The notes under the pieces were generated by a model. The model saw nothing but the letters and a program-made list of their open reading frames with translations. It did no database searches and was not told the origin of the DNA. A DNA stretch of 14,208 bases from contig RWJK01000473.1 in NCBI GenBank assembly GCA_004335835.1, positions 1 to 14,208 on the forward strand. The letters run 5' to 3'. Below are positions 1-10,954 of the stretch, in pieces. This DNA comes from Scenedesmus sp. ARA3 (lineage: Eukaryota > Chlorophyta > Chlorophyceae > Sphaeropleales > Scenedesmaceae). Within the stretch, counting starts at the first letter, position 1, and each line of letters opens with the position of its first letter. Both the position numbers and the translations under genes were made by a program.

Positions 1-2251
1 CCCTCGCCGGCGGGGCCGCCGTTCACACGGTAGCCCTCAACCAGGCCCATCAGGATCACCTGCGGGGCGGCAGACAGACAAGGGTAAGAGAAAACGCAGA
101 TGGCTGTGTGCACCATCATGTGCCAACTAGGCTGACACAGTCTGCGCGTTGCTGGTATCGACAGACAGCATCAACTGACACAACATCTGCTTCTGCGTCG
201 CTGTTCAACACGAGCACGGACGCTGGCAGTACTGCTGGTCCATGAAGCTGCAGACTTGTTGGGAGATTTCACATGTCTCAAACAACATCCCCACGTGGAA
301 CATGGTCCAGAGTGGTGACAAGTGGTAAGACCAGTTTGCAGATGCACTGAACACACCGCGATTCAACATCCACAGAAGAGCAGCAGCAGCAGCAGCAGCA
401 GCGCAGCGCACCTGGCATGCCAGGGTTGCCAGGATGGACTGGGCGTGGATCAGGGAGCTGTTGCCCAGGTAGTTCAGGCCGCCCTCCTGGAAGATCTGGG
501 CACCAGCCTTGAACCACACAGCCTCACCGAAGGGCACGCCGTTCTTGGCCAGCAGCTCGGGGGTGATGCAGCCCAGAGCGCCTGCAGGACAGAAGCAGCA
601 GGAGCACAGCAGTAAACATTGTATCAAGACTTGTTGTTTGCGTTGCAGATGTCTGGTTGTTCCCTGGGATTAGAGCTCAATTTGCTGCAGCCTGTGACAT
701 CAACAGCTGCTGCAGTATGCAGCTGGCGACCACTGTTGCTGACGTCAGCTGCACACTGCACAGCACAGCTACAGCTCACGAAGCAGCAGCTGGAACAATC
801 GGTTACAGCAAGTGTGCAATTACACGGTGGTCAGCATCTGAAGGATCTTGTACAGGATCATGTACAGGATGACCCTGTACAGGATCCTGTAGATGCCGAC
901 CACCGCCGAACCGCACACATGCTGTAGCTGTGTGTTCTGGCTGCTGCTGCTGCTACTGCCAGCGCTGTGAGTCAGGCCAGCCGCTCACCGAGCATGGCCC
1001 AGCGGGCGTGGATCAGCTCCAGCTCGCGGTAGCGGCGGAAGGTCTCGGGATCGGCGGACAGGCCCTGCACATAACAGTCAATCGAAATGCCAGTGATGTG
1101 GGTTTGGGCAAGTGGATAAGGCAGGAGTGCAGTGATAAAAAGAACAGGGTGAGAGCCAGCAGCGTGCGAAGCAGTGGCACACGCACAGCACCACCACAGC
1201 TACTGGCTGCGGAAATTGCAAGATGAAGCGGGTGTAGCTGGCAGTGGCGAGGCTGCCACATGTCACTGCTGTGCTGCTGCTGCTGGCCACTCACAGCAGT
1301 GTCCCAGCCGTAGTCACCAGCGAACTCGCCGGTCAGGTAGCCGGGAGTGGCGGTGGAGAAGGGGCCCAGCCACTTGGCGCGGTTGGGGCCATACTGTTGT
1401 GTGGAAGCAGCAGCAGCAGCAGCAGCAGCAGATGCAAGAATACAAGGTTAGGCAAGGCAGGAAGAGGTTGGGTGGCTAAGCATTTGCTGGGGCCCTGCTG
1501 GGCTGCTAGCTGGGCGACAGCAGCGCTGCTGAACAGTAGGAATAGAGAATCTGTTGCTGATGGAAGTTGCTGCTGCTCGGTGGTGAGGAGACAGCAGAGG
1601 AAGCATGGAAGCTGTGATGCTGGGATGTCCCTGCTGCCCTGTGCATGAGCTGCTGCTGCAGTGACTGGTGCAAGGATACTATGGGTGGGTCACTCGATCA
1701 TGATATCATCAGGCGTCAAGATCTACGCCTAGATCGTTGAAGGCGTCGGCTGCGCGAGGTTACAAAAGACTACTGCGTACTTGTTGCTGATAAAAGTGTG
1801 CTGCACGAGCCTGCGTAGAGATCTGGCGAATATGCACTGGCGCTGCGCGCTGCGGATCTCAAGCCGGGAAAGTGGGAAGCTGCTACTCACGAACTCAGTG
1901 CCCTTGGATGGGGCAGCTGCTGCCCTCTGCAACGCATTAAGAAGAGCAAAGGGGCAGAAGGTCGCGGTGAGTGCCGATGCACAGGGTTCGTCCAAAGCTA
2001 GCCCAACAGCAAGCAGCAGCTGCACATTTGTGCACTCCAAAGCTGAATGGTTGCAACAATACGGGTGTGCTGCGTGTACGCTGCAAGGCAAGGCGGGTAG
2101 CTCCGGACCGTGACGTTGGCAAACTGCCACTGCGCCCAAACGCCCAAGCGCCAGCTACGCTAGCACGCACCTTGGCGGGGGCCTTGGCCTTGCCACCCTT
2201 CTTGGCCTGCACCAGCACACTGGAGCGGCGAGAGGCAACTGCGAATGCCAT
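1..2251 (-). CDS. LHCB: LHCII chlorophyll a/b-binding protein, 3' truncated by window edge
   Basis: Major light-harvesting antenna protein of photosystem II; it binds chlorophyll and xanthophyll in the thylakoid membrane. Six exons read in phase on the minus strand: 2251-2171, 1926-1891, 1393-1295, 1064-989, 581-412 and 59-1 (521 bases, about 173 residues). All five introns have GT donors and AG acceptors. The start MAFAVASRR sits in an ACAATGGC context and opens a basic, Ala/Lys-rich transit peptide. After it come the trimer-type motif FYGPNRAKW, then [12 protein letters not shown] and GLSADPETF. Next is first membrane helix [17 protein letters not shown], with the Glu and His ligands of the ExxHxRW motif, followed by [14 protein letters not shown] and [15 protein letters not shown]. 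The visible end is [16 protein letters not shown], the second helix. Family members are about 250 residues, so about 75 C-terminal residues, including the third helix, lie left of the window. LHCBM type is likely; the exact isoform cannot be told. Confidence 0.96.
381..401. repeat. (CAG)7 microsatellite in LHCII intron 5
   Basis: Seven uninterrupted CAG triplets, which read as CTG in the LHCII sense direction. They lie 10 bases inside intron 5 from its donor at 411. They are intronic and do not code for anything in this gene. Confidence 0.85.
825..905. repeat. Imperfect inverted repeat (hairpin) in LHCII intron 4
   Basis: Bases 825-856 pair with 874-905: 28 of 32 positions are Watson-Crick, and the loop is 17 bases (857-873). 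On the LHCII sense (minus) strand one of the four exceptions is a U-G wobble; on the plus strand two are G-U wobbles. The decamer TGTACAGGAT occurs at 849-858, 861-870 and 876-885, so the loop holds a further copy of a stem segment. The whole element lies inside the 407-base intron between the exons ending at 989 and starting at 581. It could be a small foldback element or a precursor-like RNA hairpin. Confidence 0.75.
1408..1431. repeat. (CAG)8 microsatellite in LHCII intron 2
   Basis: Eight CAG triplets, CTG in the sense direction. They lie about 14 bases upstream of the acceptor for the exon that starts at 1393 with YGPNR. A CTG run just ahead of a 3' splice site is also seen repeatedly in the GLYR gene of this window. 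Confidence 0.85.
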
Positions 2252-2331
2252 TGTTGCGAGATTTGTTGAGGTTGTCGAAGAACAACTGGTGTAGATCAGG
2301 CAACCTAGCTTCTTCTTTGACGTTCCGCAGT

Positions 2332-2339
2332 AGATATAC
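2332..2339 (-). promoter_or_regulatory. TATA-like box of the LHCII gene
   Basis: Read on the minus strand, this is GTATATCT, about 80 bases upstream of the LHCII start codon at 2251. That distance fits a TATA element with a short 5' UTR of about 50 bases. It is the only AT-rich TATA-like string close upstream. No transcript evidence is available here, so the call rests on sequence and position only. Confidence 0.4.
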
Positions 2340-4260
2340 TGGCGAGCTCGGCACGGGTTGGCAGAGATCTGAAGGGTTCGGGGTTTATCAGGGACCTGAA
2401 GCTGCCTCGGAAACTGCTACAGAAGATTTGCGTATCTACGAACGTGTGGCTTGAACGTGTCTACAACGTTCAGGGTACGTTGCGCGGCGTGTGGCCCTCA
2501 AAACTCAATCCACCTCTACGTTCAGCTGGAACTTGCTTCACCTGTCCCTGCCCGTTATTGCTTCACACTCACTGAGATCGAGTGCATTCAGTTCGATCAA
2601 GGCGTAATATCAGCTGCTGGGTACCCGAGTTGCAGCAGGCTGGCAATGTGCCACTTGAAGCAGTGTCTTCCCTGCCACCCAATATGTCAGTCCATGTGCT
2701 TGCATTGCTCATCTGTTACGAGGGCTGCCGCATCAACTGAACTGCATCCACAGTACACAGTGGCACATGCACTGCTTTGGAGAACGCAGAGACCCTCCCA
2801 CACAAGTACCTGCCCCTGCCATTGGTTGTGCAGCAGATGGGTCCTGCGTGTTCAAGCCTGTTCGGATTAAGATGCAGCCAGCAGCTGTGAATGCTGATGA
2901 AAGCCACTGCTGAGTCTGACAGCAGATCATGGCATGATACATTGCACTGCCTGTCCTTATGGGCTGGGATCTGATGGTGTGGTGTCACAAGGGCTGGCTT
3001 TGTCTAGAATTCGTTATTTTCGAGGATCTCGGACGCCGATGCAGCTGCACTGCAGTGCTGTACATGCGGTTGTGTATGGTTCACATGCTGCAGCTGCGCT
3101 ACGGATCTGCACGCATGCTCAACATGGTGGTTGCACTGTATCTTGTGTGCCCAGTGACGACTCCCAACATGACAGGCGATCCTATGTGACCTGGTGCAGC
3201 TGCGACTGTCCTGCCACCACTGCCATACACATCAATTTTTATGCCATACACATCATTGGAGAGGTTGTGTGGCTGTTGGCACTGCTGATCACTGCTTGCA
3301 TGAACCGCATGTGCACTGCAGTTGCTTGGGCCAATTTCATGCGCTGCGCAGCTGTGGCTGCTGCACTGAACGTCGGGTCAGCCTGGGCCTCCCTGCACCC
3401 CTCCACCCGCACGCAGCCCCTGATCAGGAATGACAGGAACTCGCACCAGCCATGCGCTTCACGTTTAACCTGACAGGTTGACAGCTGTCTCTTGCGTAAG
3501 GTTCTTGCAGTTTGCACTTACACCCAACCGTTTGTGGCAGTGTGCCCAGCCGGCAGGCACAGTGGCAGCGGCTGGCAGGCTGGCCTCATGTGTGGTGTTG
3601 TGAAGTCACGCCAGCGGGTTCAGCTCAGCTGTATGGCTGAACCAATACTTGGTGCTGGGCTGCTAGTACAAACTACTTCATAATATGAACTGCTGCTCGC
3701 GCGTTGCATCCCGTCAGCTGGGCGGGTGTTGCCCTTGGGGTTCCCGCCATGTTCAGCAATGCTGAGCATTGCTGTGCTTTGCCAGCAGCGGACCCTGTCA
3801 AGGCGTTCTGCTACTTTTTCTATCACTTTTGAAAAGCTTGTAGTAGCAGCTCGGCCACTTTTGAAGAAGCCTGCAGGGCTTCAGGGTTACAGTCTCACTT
3901 GAACTATACTCGTATCGCTCTTACGCCGTAAATTTACCCAGCATTCATCTCGAATACAACTTCGAAGGGCATTACATGTTCCTCTTGCACGAGGGGTGTC
4001 AAGTTGCGTTCTGACAGACAGCAGTAGCTGTGCTCAGCTGCATGCAGCCCGAAAATCAACCTTCATTCGACAGCAATGGAGAAAACCAATGAAAGGTGCA
4101 GACGACACCAGCTGTCAGCACGCTGCTTCAAGCAGTGACGCTGCAAGCAACAGTAATGTATCAACAAAGCTGCAGCATCTCCGCCTGAACATCAGCCATG
4201 CTGCTTTGGGCAGCGGGGCAGGAGCAGGCGGGCAGCATGACCAGCCAGTTGTGTGTGTAG
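2340..4260. other. Intergenic / 5' flanking region, no supported gene
   Basis: About 1.9 kb between the LHCII promoter and the first open frame that can belong to the downstream plus-strand gene. Open frames here are short, mostly lack ATG starts, and show no family motif or splice pattern. One or more 5' exons of the plus-strand gene could lie near the right end. A clean palindrome is present at 3754-3774: two 10-base arms, CAGCAATGCT and AGCATTGCTG, around a single G. Confidence 0.5.
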
Positions 4261-4521
4261 CCTCTGCAAAGCTTGTTTGACCAAGTGTATTTGCATCATG
4301 CTGACAGTGCAAGGCCCGGCGCTGCTGCCTTTAGGCGGCATTGGCTTACAGCAGCAGTGCTGGCATACAACACAGCGGAAAGATGCAACACCAAGCACCA
4401 TCTGAATGCCGCAAACATATTATCATGCTCGAACACTCAGCAGCAGCATCAACTGCGTCCTGCAAGTGATCTCAAACATGCGCCAGGCCAACTGACGCCG
4501 CCAATAACTGCGTTCCTGCAG

Positions 4522-5072
4522 GCAACCCCTGGGCCCAGCCCTGGCCCCAGCACCCCTGCCTCAGCCAAGACCAAATGGAATGCTATCCTGCAGCGTCTGC
4601 ACACCAACACAGCACAGCTGCTGAACCGCAAGCCGCCTGCTGCCAGCCCCAGCAGCGCTGCAGCAGACATGCCGCCCTCCCCAGGCCCAGAGCAGCAGCA
4701 GGCGCCCTCGCCGCAGGTGCAGCACGCTTGCAGGACTGTGGCAGCGGCTTGCAGGACAGCTGAAGCAGCATGCACACACATGTAGCGCTGCTGACGGATA
4801 ATGTTATCCCTGTAGGAGGCTTTCACAAGGACAGGGTGTCGCTGCGCCTTCTGCACTAGTACTGCATGCGCGCAGCACACATGCTGCTGAGAATCGTTTG
4901 CATGCCTTGAACACCGTGTCAACTGTGGGTCACAAGCAGACTGCTGCTGCTGATGGGTTGTGGTGCAGGCCCTGCCCAGGGAGTTCACCAAATGGGGCAC
5001 GCTGAAGCAGCGCCTGCGCGAGGTCAAGCAGTCGGCACAGCAGCGCAACCTGGAAACATGCCTGCAGGAGGC

Positions 5073-5117
<45 letters not shown>

Positions 5118-8100
5118 CCATGCAACGCATGATAGTGATGACAGCTCAACCATCATCTCGGGTTGCTCAGGCATGGAGGAGAAGATAGAGCAGCTGCTTG
5201 CAAAGCCGCTGGTGCCGGCTGCAGCAGCAACAGCAGCGAGGGCAGCTGCCGCAGCAGCCGTGGGAGCCAGCACCAATCTTAACCTTGTTGTGCGAAGGTG
5301 AGCAGAACTTGCATGCATCATCACTTGACTGTCTTTTGGTCAACAGCAGCGTGTAAGCAAGTGAGAGGCAGGCAGTGAGAGCATAAGGGCAGGAGCCGTG
5401 TGTTGCTTGGCTGCTGCTTGGTCACGGCTGTTGTCACTACTCACCATACTGTTCTGCTTTGGTGTTCATGTTGCTGCTCTAGGTTCAGGAGCCCCGAGCT
5501 GCTGCTGCCGTCAACAGTCCAGCCAGCCAGCATAACAGCAGCGGCAGCTGCAGGAGAAGCATATGCTGGTGGTGAAGAAAGCGCCAGTTGTGCTGTTCGC
5601 AGGCCGCCATCTGCCAGCTTATGTGTGGAACTACCAGCTAGTGGCAGTAGCCTAGCAGGTACGAAACACAGCCCAGACGCAGGCAACTGCATACCTAGTG
5701 GTGCATGCCTAACAGCGGCAGCAGCACCCCAGCAGCCACCACCAGCAGCAGCAGCAGTAGTGCCTGACGTGCAGGGTGCGGCAGCTGGCCTCGGCATGCG
5801 CAGGAACTCGTCAGCATTAAACCTAACGGTGGTGGTGCCAAGTGCAAGCACAGCTCCAGCCGCTGCTCCCGGCTACCTTGCAGCAGGCAGCCCAGAGACT
5901 GCAGGCACAACACGTACGCGCAGCAACAGCAACAACAGCACCGGCGGCAACAGCAGCACCAGCGGCGATGCCGGCACCTGCATTGCCGCGGCAGGGGGCT
6001 GCCGCAGGCGCAGCTTCCTTGATAGCATCTCTCTCGCCTTGCCAAGCTGCGAGAGCACTGTGACGCCAGCAGCAGCAGCAACACTAGACAGGAGCCATGG
6101 TGTCAGCTGGCGCCCAGCACCAACAGCTGCAGGTGGCTTCAGTGCAGGCGCAGTCGGCGCTAGTGCTGCGGTCGGCTCACAGTCATGCGACGGTGCGCTG
6201 GGCAGCCAGGCAGCAGCTCGATCAGGGGCAGCAGCAGCGGCACCAGGGTCAGCTACTGCACCAGCAGGTCTGGGTAGGGAGCCAGCAGCTGCAGCAACAG
6301 CAGCAGCAGCTTGTGCGCCGGAGTCTGTTCTGTTGATGCAGCTGCCACCTAGTAGATTCCCGCAGCACTCTGGAGCTGGTTGCAGCACAACAGTAGCGGC
6401 AGTAGCCAACACGCCAGCAGCAGCATCAATAGCAGCTCCTCCAGCTTCAGCAGCAACAGCGGCAGCGCCGGGCGCGCAAGTCGACATCACCCCTGTTGAG
6501 CAAAGAGCTACGCGCCGCACAACCAACACTGTGCCGCACATCTTTGCCACGTTCCAGCTGCTGGCGCACTTGTACAGCACGCAGGAAGACATCCTGAATG
6601 ATGCTGATATAAGAGAGCTGCTGGGCAGGGTGGAGGCAGCATGCGGGACCTGCAGGATTGGTGCAGCAGCAGCAACAGCAGCAGAACAAGCGGCATCAGT
6701 AGCATCCCCGAAAGTTGCGCCGAAAGTGCACTGGCATCTGAAAGAGCCCAGAAGCATCCTCGATGGGCAAAGGAGCAGCGGCAGCAGCAGCAGCAACAGG
6801 GGCGGTAGTGCTGCTGCAGAAGCAGTGGCATCTCCAGGCAGGGGCGGCATCCACGTGCACGTTGATGAGGATGCTGATGGACAGCTGTCGGTGGTGATCA
6901 GTAACATGGAGCAGGAGCCAGGAGATACAGCAGCAGGCACTGCAGTACCAGCACCACAAAGGGTCTTTGGGAGCAGCATGAGGGCTTCGCTAAGCAACCA
7001 GCAGCAACAAGCAGCAGCTGGTGTCGCCGTACCTAGCAGCCCTCGCAAGCGCTTCTCAGTAGCAGGTGGCACAGCAGCTGCACTGACCATGGCGACGTCT
7101 GGCAGAGCTGCTGCAGAGTATGAACATGCACCTGCCAGCAACCCAGCAGCAGCAGCAGCAGCGCAAGCCAGTGTACCAGACACTGGCGCCAGCATCCTCA
7201 GCAGCAGCAGCAGACGTTTCAGTAGCATGAACGATGCTGGTGATGCTGCAGCAGCAGCCATCGCAGCAGCCTCCCGGCGCTCCAGCATCACGCTGCGCCC
7301 CACACACAGCTGCTTCGGAGACAGCTGCAGTGAAGCTGCTCAGGGCGCTGTTGGTGCATCAGGTGCTGCTGTAACAGCAGCTCAAGGTGTGGCGAACAGT
7401 GGCCAGCAGCGGCAGCAGCAGCAGGCAGAGGCAAGTAGTCAGGTGGTGTTTGCCAGCAGCATGCGGCGCAGGAGCAGCAACAGCAGCTTGGCAGCAGGAA
7501 TGTTTGGGGCGGCGGCCGCACAGCCTGCCACCGTGGTGCGGCTGTCATCAGCAGCGCTGGCTGCAAACGAGGCAGCAGCTACTGAGCAGCAACAGGCTGT
7601 CACCACAACGCACGCACTGCTCGGCAGGTCTGATGTGCACCTGGCACATCAGCAGCAGCAGCACATGGCAGTTCAAGTCGGTCCGTCTGTTGCCGATGCC
7701 AATGATGCTGCTTCCAGCTGCTGCGACACCCAATCGGACCTGTCAGCACTCGCCAACCCGCTGGCATATGCAGACACGCTGCGCAAGCGCATGGACATGC
7801 ACCTGGGCGCTGCTGCTGCTGCTGCTGCAGCTGCAGGGCCAGCAGGTGCAGCAGGTGCAATCAGGCATGGCAGTGAAGATGGTGCTGTGACGCCCCGCTC
7901 AGCTGCTCGGCAGCTGGAGGAGTTCATCCAGGGCAACAAGCCGCTGCAGCAGAAAGCAGGTGAGCAGGCTAGGGGGCAACTTGTGGCAGAAGTGGGCCGT
8001 GCGGTAGGAGGTGCATTTTCACGTTCTTGCTGAAAAGTGCCAGGCATCATCTCCTGCAGTTGTGGCTCCTGCATTGTGAACATGCAGTGTCCTTGCTAGC

Positions 8101-8695
8101 TCTAAAGGCCAACTTCCCTGACCAGTTGCTCAGAGGTGCGTGCATGTAGCTGTGCGTCAACCCACTTTGCCTGCTGCTGTCTGCTGTCTGCCTGCTAACA
8201 GCGCGCCTGAAGCTTGGCCTACAGCAACGCCAGCAGCAGCAGCAGCAACAGCAAGGCTCAACAGCAAGAGCTGCAGCAGGCCTGCTGACCGCCCCAGGCA
8301 CGGGTGTGGCACTTGGTGCCCACGTGATGCGCTTCAAAGGCACCAGCAGCATGCGCCTGAAAGCTGGTTTAGGAGCAGGCAGCAGCAGGCAGCTGGCAGC
8401 AGCAGCAGCAGCAGGTCTTGGAGGCCATTTGAATGCCACTGCACCCGCTGCAGCTGCTGCTACACGTAGACAGGCCTTGCAAGGTCTGCATGTGCCACAC
8501 CAGCAGCATCAAGCACTGAGTACTACCATAGTGGGAGCAGCAGCCGGCAGCGGCAATGGCCGGGGTTGGGAGCGCAGACAGCAGGCCGCCGCCGCCGCAG
8601 CTGCAGCAGCAGTCTGTGGCGATGGCCAGCCTGCATACTTCGATGTGGATGAAATCAAGCATGACCTGGAGCGAGCGCTGCGCAAAGTAGGGTAG
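4522..8695 (+). CDS. Unrecognised Ala/Ser/Gln-rich protein with repeated RRxS sites, 5' end unresolved
   Basis: Four exons join in consistent phase: 4522-4716, 4969-5297, 5483-7959 and 8202-8695, making 3495 bases (1164 residues plus TAG). The junctions are CAG|GTGCAG, AAG|GTGAGC and GCAG|GTGAGC donors with AG acceptors. The frame is open upstream to 4261 without an in-frame ATG before 4669, so a 5' exon is probably missing and the 4522 acceptor is a choice. I recognise no family. Visible features, numbered from 4522: two related basic segments, TKWNAILQRLHTNTAQ and TKWGTLKQRLREVKQS; a 14-residue polyglutamine; long Ala/Ser/Gln stretches, probably disordered; a more ordinary helical segment at about 525-567 (VPHIFATFQLLAHLYSTQ); and basic R/K-R-x-S sites at Ser 284, 352, 700, 755, 775 and 839. 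The C terminus YFDVDEIKHDLERALRKVG looks ordered. A regulatory or scaffold role is only a guess. Confidence 0.72.
5074..5115 (+). repeat. (CAG)14 coding polyglutamine
   Basis: Fourteen perfect CAG triplets in the second supported exon of the unrecognised gene. They are read as a pure glutamine run directly after NLETCLQEA. There are no CAA interruptions, so the tract is expected to vary in length between strains. Confidence 0.9.
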
Positions 8696-8826
8696 TGCAC
8701 AAACTCCGATGCAGGCTGGTTGATGAACAGCAGCCGCAGATGATGAAGCCGCGCGGAATGTTATGTTCTGCCATACACGCTTTTGGGGTTTCTGCAGCAG
8801 GGGTAAGGAAGACAGCTGTAGTGTGT

Positions 8827-8831
8827 TGTAA
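8827..8831 (+). terminator. Candidate TGTAA polyadenylation signal
   Basis: TGTAA is the usual poly(A) signal of chlorophyte nuclear genes. This copy lies 132 bases after the TAG at 8693-8695, a reasonable 3' UTR length. A five-base motif arises easily by chance, so confidence is limited. Confidence 0.4.
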
Positions 8832-9263
8832 GGTTGGAACTCAACTTGCTGAGCATGTACATGTCACGTTTGTGTAGATGGCCCAGCCTGCCGCCAGGGC
8901 TGTGTGCGCACAGCTGTACGGGGCGCCAGGACATGCACCTGATAGGTACCCAGGCTGATGGCATTCTATACAGGGATTGTCATGTACAGTTATATCACGG
9001 AGTGGTGGCGCACACACGTATGGGTCGTGTGTCATGGGTGTTCACCTCATCACTGCCTGGTCTCGCACCAGGTGCTCAAACCAAGGTTGCTCATACCGTC
9101 TTCGGGTGCTGCCATTGCCCACGTGTAACCACACCTTCTCGCATCACTGGCTTGTGTTGGGACATCCACAGTCTCCTGCATGCACTCTGTTATGGAGCCA
9201 CTTTCAGGCCCACAGTGTGATCTTTGGCAACGGCGGTGCTGCCAGCCTGACATCATCGTCACC

Positions 9264-9273
9264 GTGACGTCAC
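9264..9273. promoter_or_regulatory. TGACGTCA palindrome, possible bZIP site
   Basis: GTGACGTCAC contains the TGACGTCA core that bZIP factors of the CRE/TGA class bind. It lies about 300 bases upstream of the GLYR start codon and sits within a local repeat of GTCACCGTG. A second core, GCTGACGTCAGC, is at 738-749 inside an LHCII intron, which shows the motif is not promoter-restricted here. Function is inferred only. Confidence 0.25.
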
Positions 9274-9573
9274 CGTGGCAGTGACTGCACATTAAGGTGC
9301 AGCACGGCTGAACAGACATTGCTGGGTTGCAGCACACTTGAAGCCAGGCAAACCGGTTGTAACAGCAGTCGCATATTCGTTTTATTGTTCGTTGCCGGTG
9401 TGCTGGCTGCATACAAACGGTCACTCATTGCAGTTGCAACGTCACTCACTCCAGTGTTTAGCTGCTTGCCTGCAGCTGCGAACACCAGACTCACCGTGGC
9501 ACTAGTGCATCGCGGGCAGCTATAGGATTAATTGCTCGCAGTTGTAGAGTACGTGACTGGACTCGTAGCCAGC

Positions 9574-10916
9574 ATGCTTTGCCGCACTCCTACCCAGCTC
9601 GGCACCCCTGCTTGCCAAAGAGCACGGGCAGTTATCAGGCCTGCAAACTTCTGCACGCTGACACGCTGTACAGTTCAGCAGCGGGCGGTCAACGTTGCAG
9701 CAGCTTCCAGCAGCGATCTGGGCAGCACCCCAGCAGCACCCCGGACACAGCGATCACGGCGTGCAGCAGCAGTGTGCCATGCAACAGTCGGCAAGGCAGA
9801 ACCTGGGGCCACTACGCTGGGCTTCTGTGGCATGGGCATCATGGGAGTGCCCATGGTGAGTGCTGCTGCTGCTATTACTGCTGCTGCTGCTGCTGTGGCG
9901 TAATCGTTTAGTAATCCATCACCATGTCCTCCTGTTTGGCATTGTGCACAAGCAGCGAGCTGGATTGCTTTAGAAACACAAGTTAATGGACAGCAGTTGA
10001 AATCGCATACGGGAGCTCCTGAGGTCAGAGTAGCTTCGTCAGCAGCAGGAGCCATTCATCTGTCTGTGCTGCTGCAGGCGCTAAACCTGATCAAGGCTGG
10101 CTACAAGGTGGTGGTGTGGAACAGTCACCATTTGCCTGTGCTGCTGCTGCTCCCGCTTCTGTTGCTGCTGCTACTGCTGCTGCTGGTGCAGGCGCTGAAC
10201 CTGATCAAGGCTGGCTACAAGGTGGTGGTGTGGAACAGTCACCATTTGCCTGTGCTGCTGCTGCTCCCGCTTCTGTTGCTGCTGCTACTGCTGCTGCTGG
10301 TGCAGGCGCTGAACCTGATCAAGGCTGGCTACAAGGTGGTGGTGTGGAACAGGTCAGCAGACAAGTGCGAGCCGCTCAAGGCAGCAGGCGCCACGGTGAG
10401 CCAGCAGCAGCAGCAGGGGCTAGATACAAGGCGTGCACAACAGCAGCAGCACAGGCCCGGCATGCTATTACACACGCGCACGGCACCAGCAGCAGATGCA
10501 AGTGGCGCCACGGTGAGGCAGCAGCAGCAGCAGTTCAGAGAAGCTCGCTGGTTTGCCAGGAACAGGCATGCATACCATCAGCAGCAGTTGCTTGCTTGCC
10601 AGCACGCACCTGACACCAAGGAGCAGGACGCCAGAGTGGCGACCGCATGCTGTAACATTCAGTGTGGACCAGCAGGCTGCCTGTAGTAAGTCTTTGCTGC
10701 GTGGTATGTGCTGCGTGCTGTGTGGTGTCCCTTGCTGCACAAACGGATGGCGTGCAGCAGTGGGCTGCCGGCCCCACATCTGCATTTTGTGTTGTTCTGC
10801 AGGTTGCAGCCAGCCCTGCTGACGTGGCGCGCCAGTCAGACATCACCTTTGCCATGCTGTCAGACCCGCCAGCAGCAGTGCAGGTGGCCACAGGCCCAGG
10901 CGGCATAGTGGAAGGT

Positions 10917-10954
<38 letters not shown>

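Larger units (their letters stand above)
8696..9573. other. Intergenic region, 3' flank of the unrecognised gene and 5' flank of GLYR
   Basis: It contains no exon I can support. It holds the candidate TGTAA signal at 8827, a perfect 10-base palindrome GTGACGTCAC at 9264-9273, and a weak TATA-like TATAGGATTA at 9521-9530, about 50 bases upstream of the GLYR start codon. Short open frames here have no recognisable content. Confidence 0.5.

Noticed and set aside
381..401. CAG runs as a possible CRISPR array or bacterial repeat
   Set aside because: They are simple triplet repeats with no spacers, in a clearly eukaryotic intron-rich setting.
2451..3473. Plus-strand open frames of 139 and 179 codons in the 1.9-kb gap
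   Set aside because: Starts are non-ATG or poorly placed, composition is unlike the neighbouring coding exons, and there are no motifs or matching splice sites.
3996..4280. Open frame of 94 codons as the first exon of the unrecognised gene
   Set aside because: Its first ATG is internal (about 4089) and I could not find a donor whose phase fits the 4261 or 4522 acceptors. The true 5' exon remains unknown, so it was not included.
4449..5324. Minus-strand open frame of 291 codons with a poly-Cys run
   Set aside because: The poly-Cys is the antisense of the (CAG)14 polyglutamine, and the frame runs over two plus-strand exons and their intron. No family features.
5873..7303. Long minus-strand open frame of 476 codons opposite the unrecognised gene
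   Set aside because: It is the mirror of a GC- and CAG-rich coding exon, in which stops are rare on both strands. The plus-strand frame has matching splice phases on both sides; the minus frame shows only Ala/Leu/Cys-rich shadow sequence.
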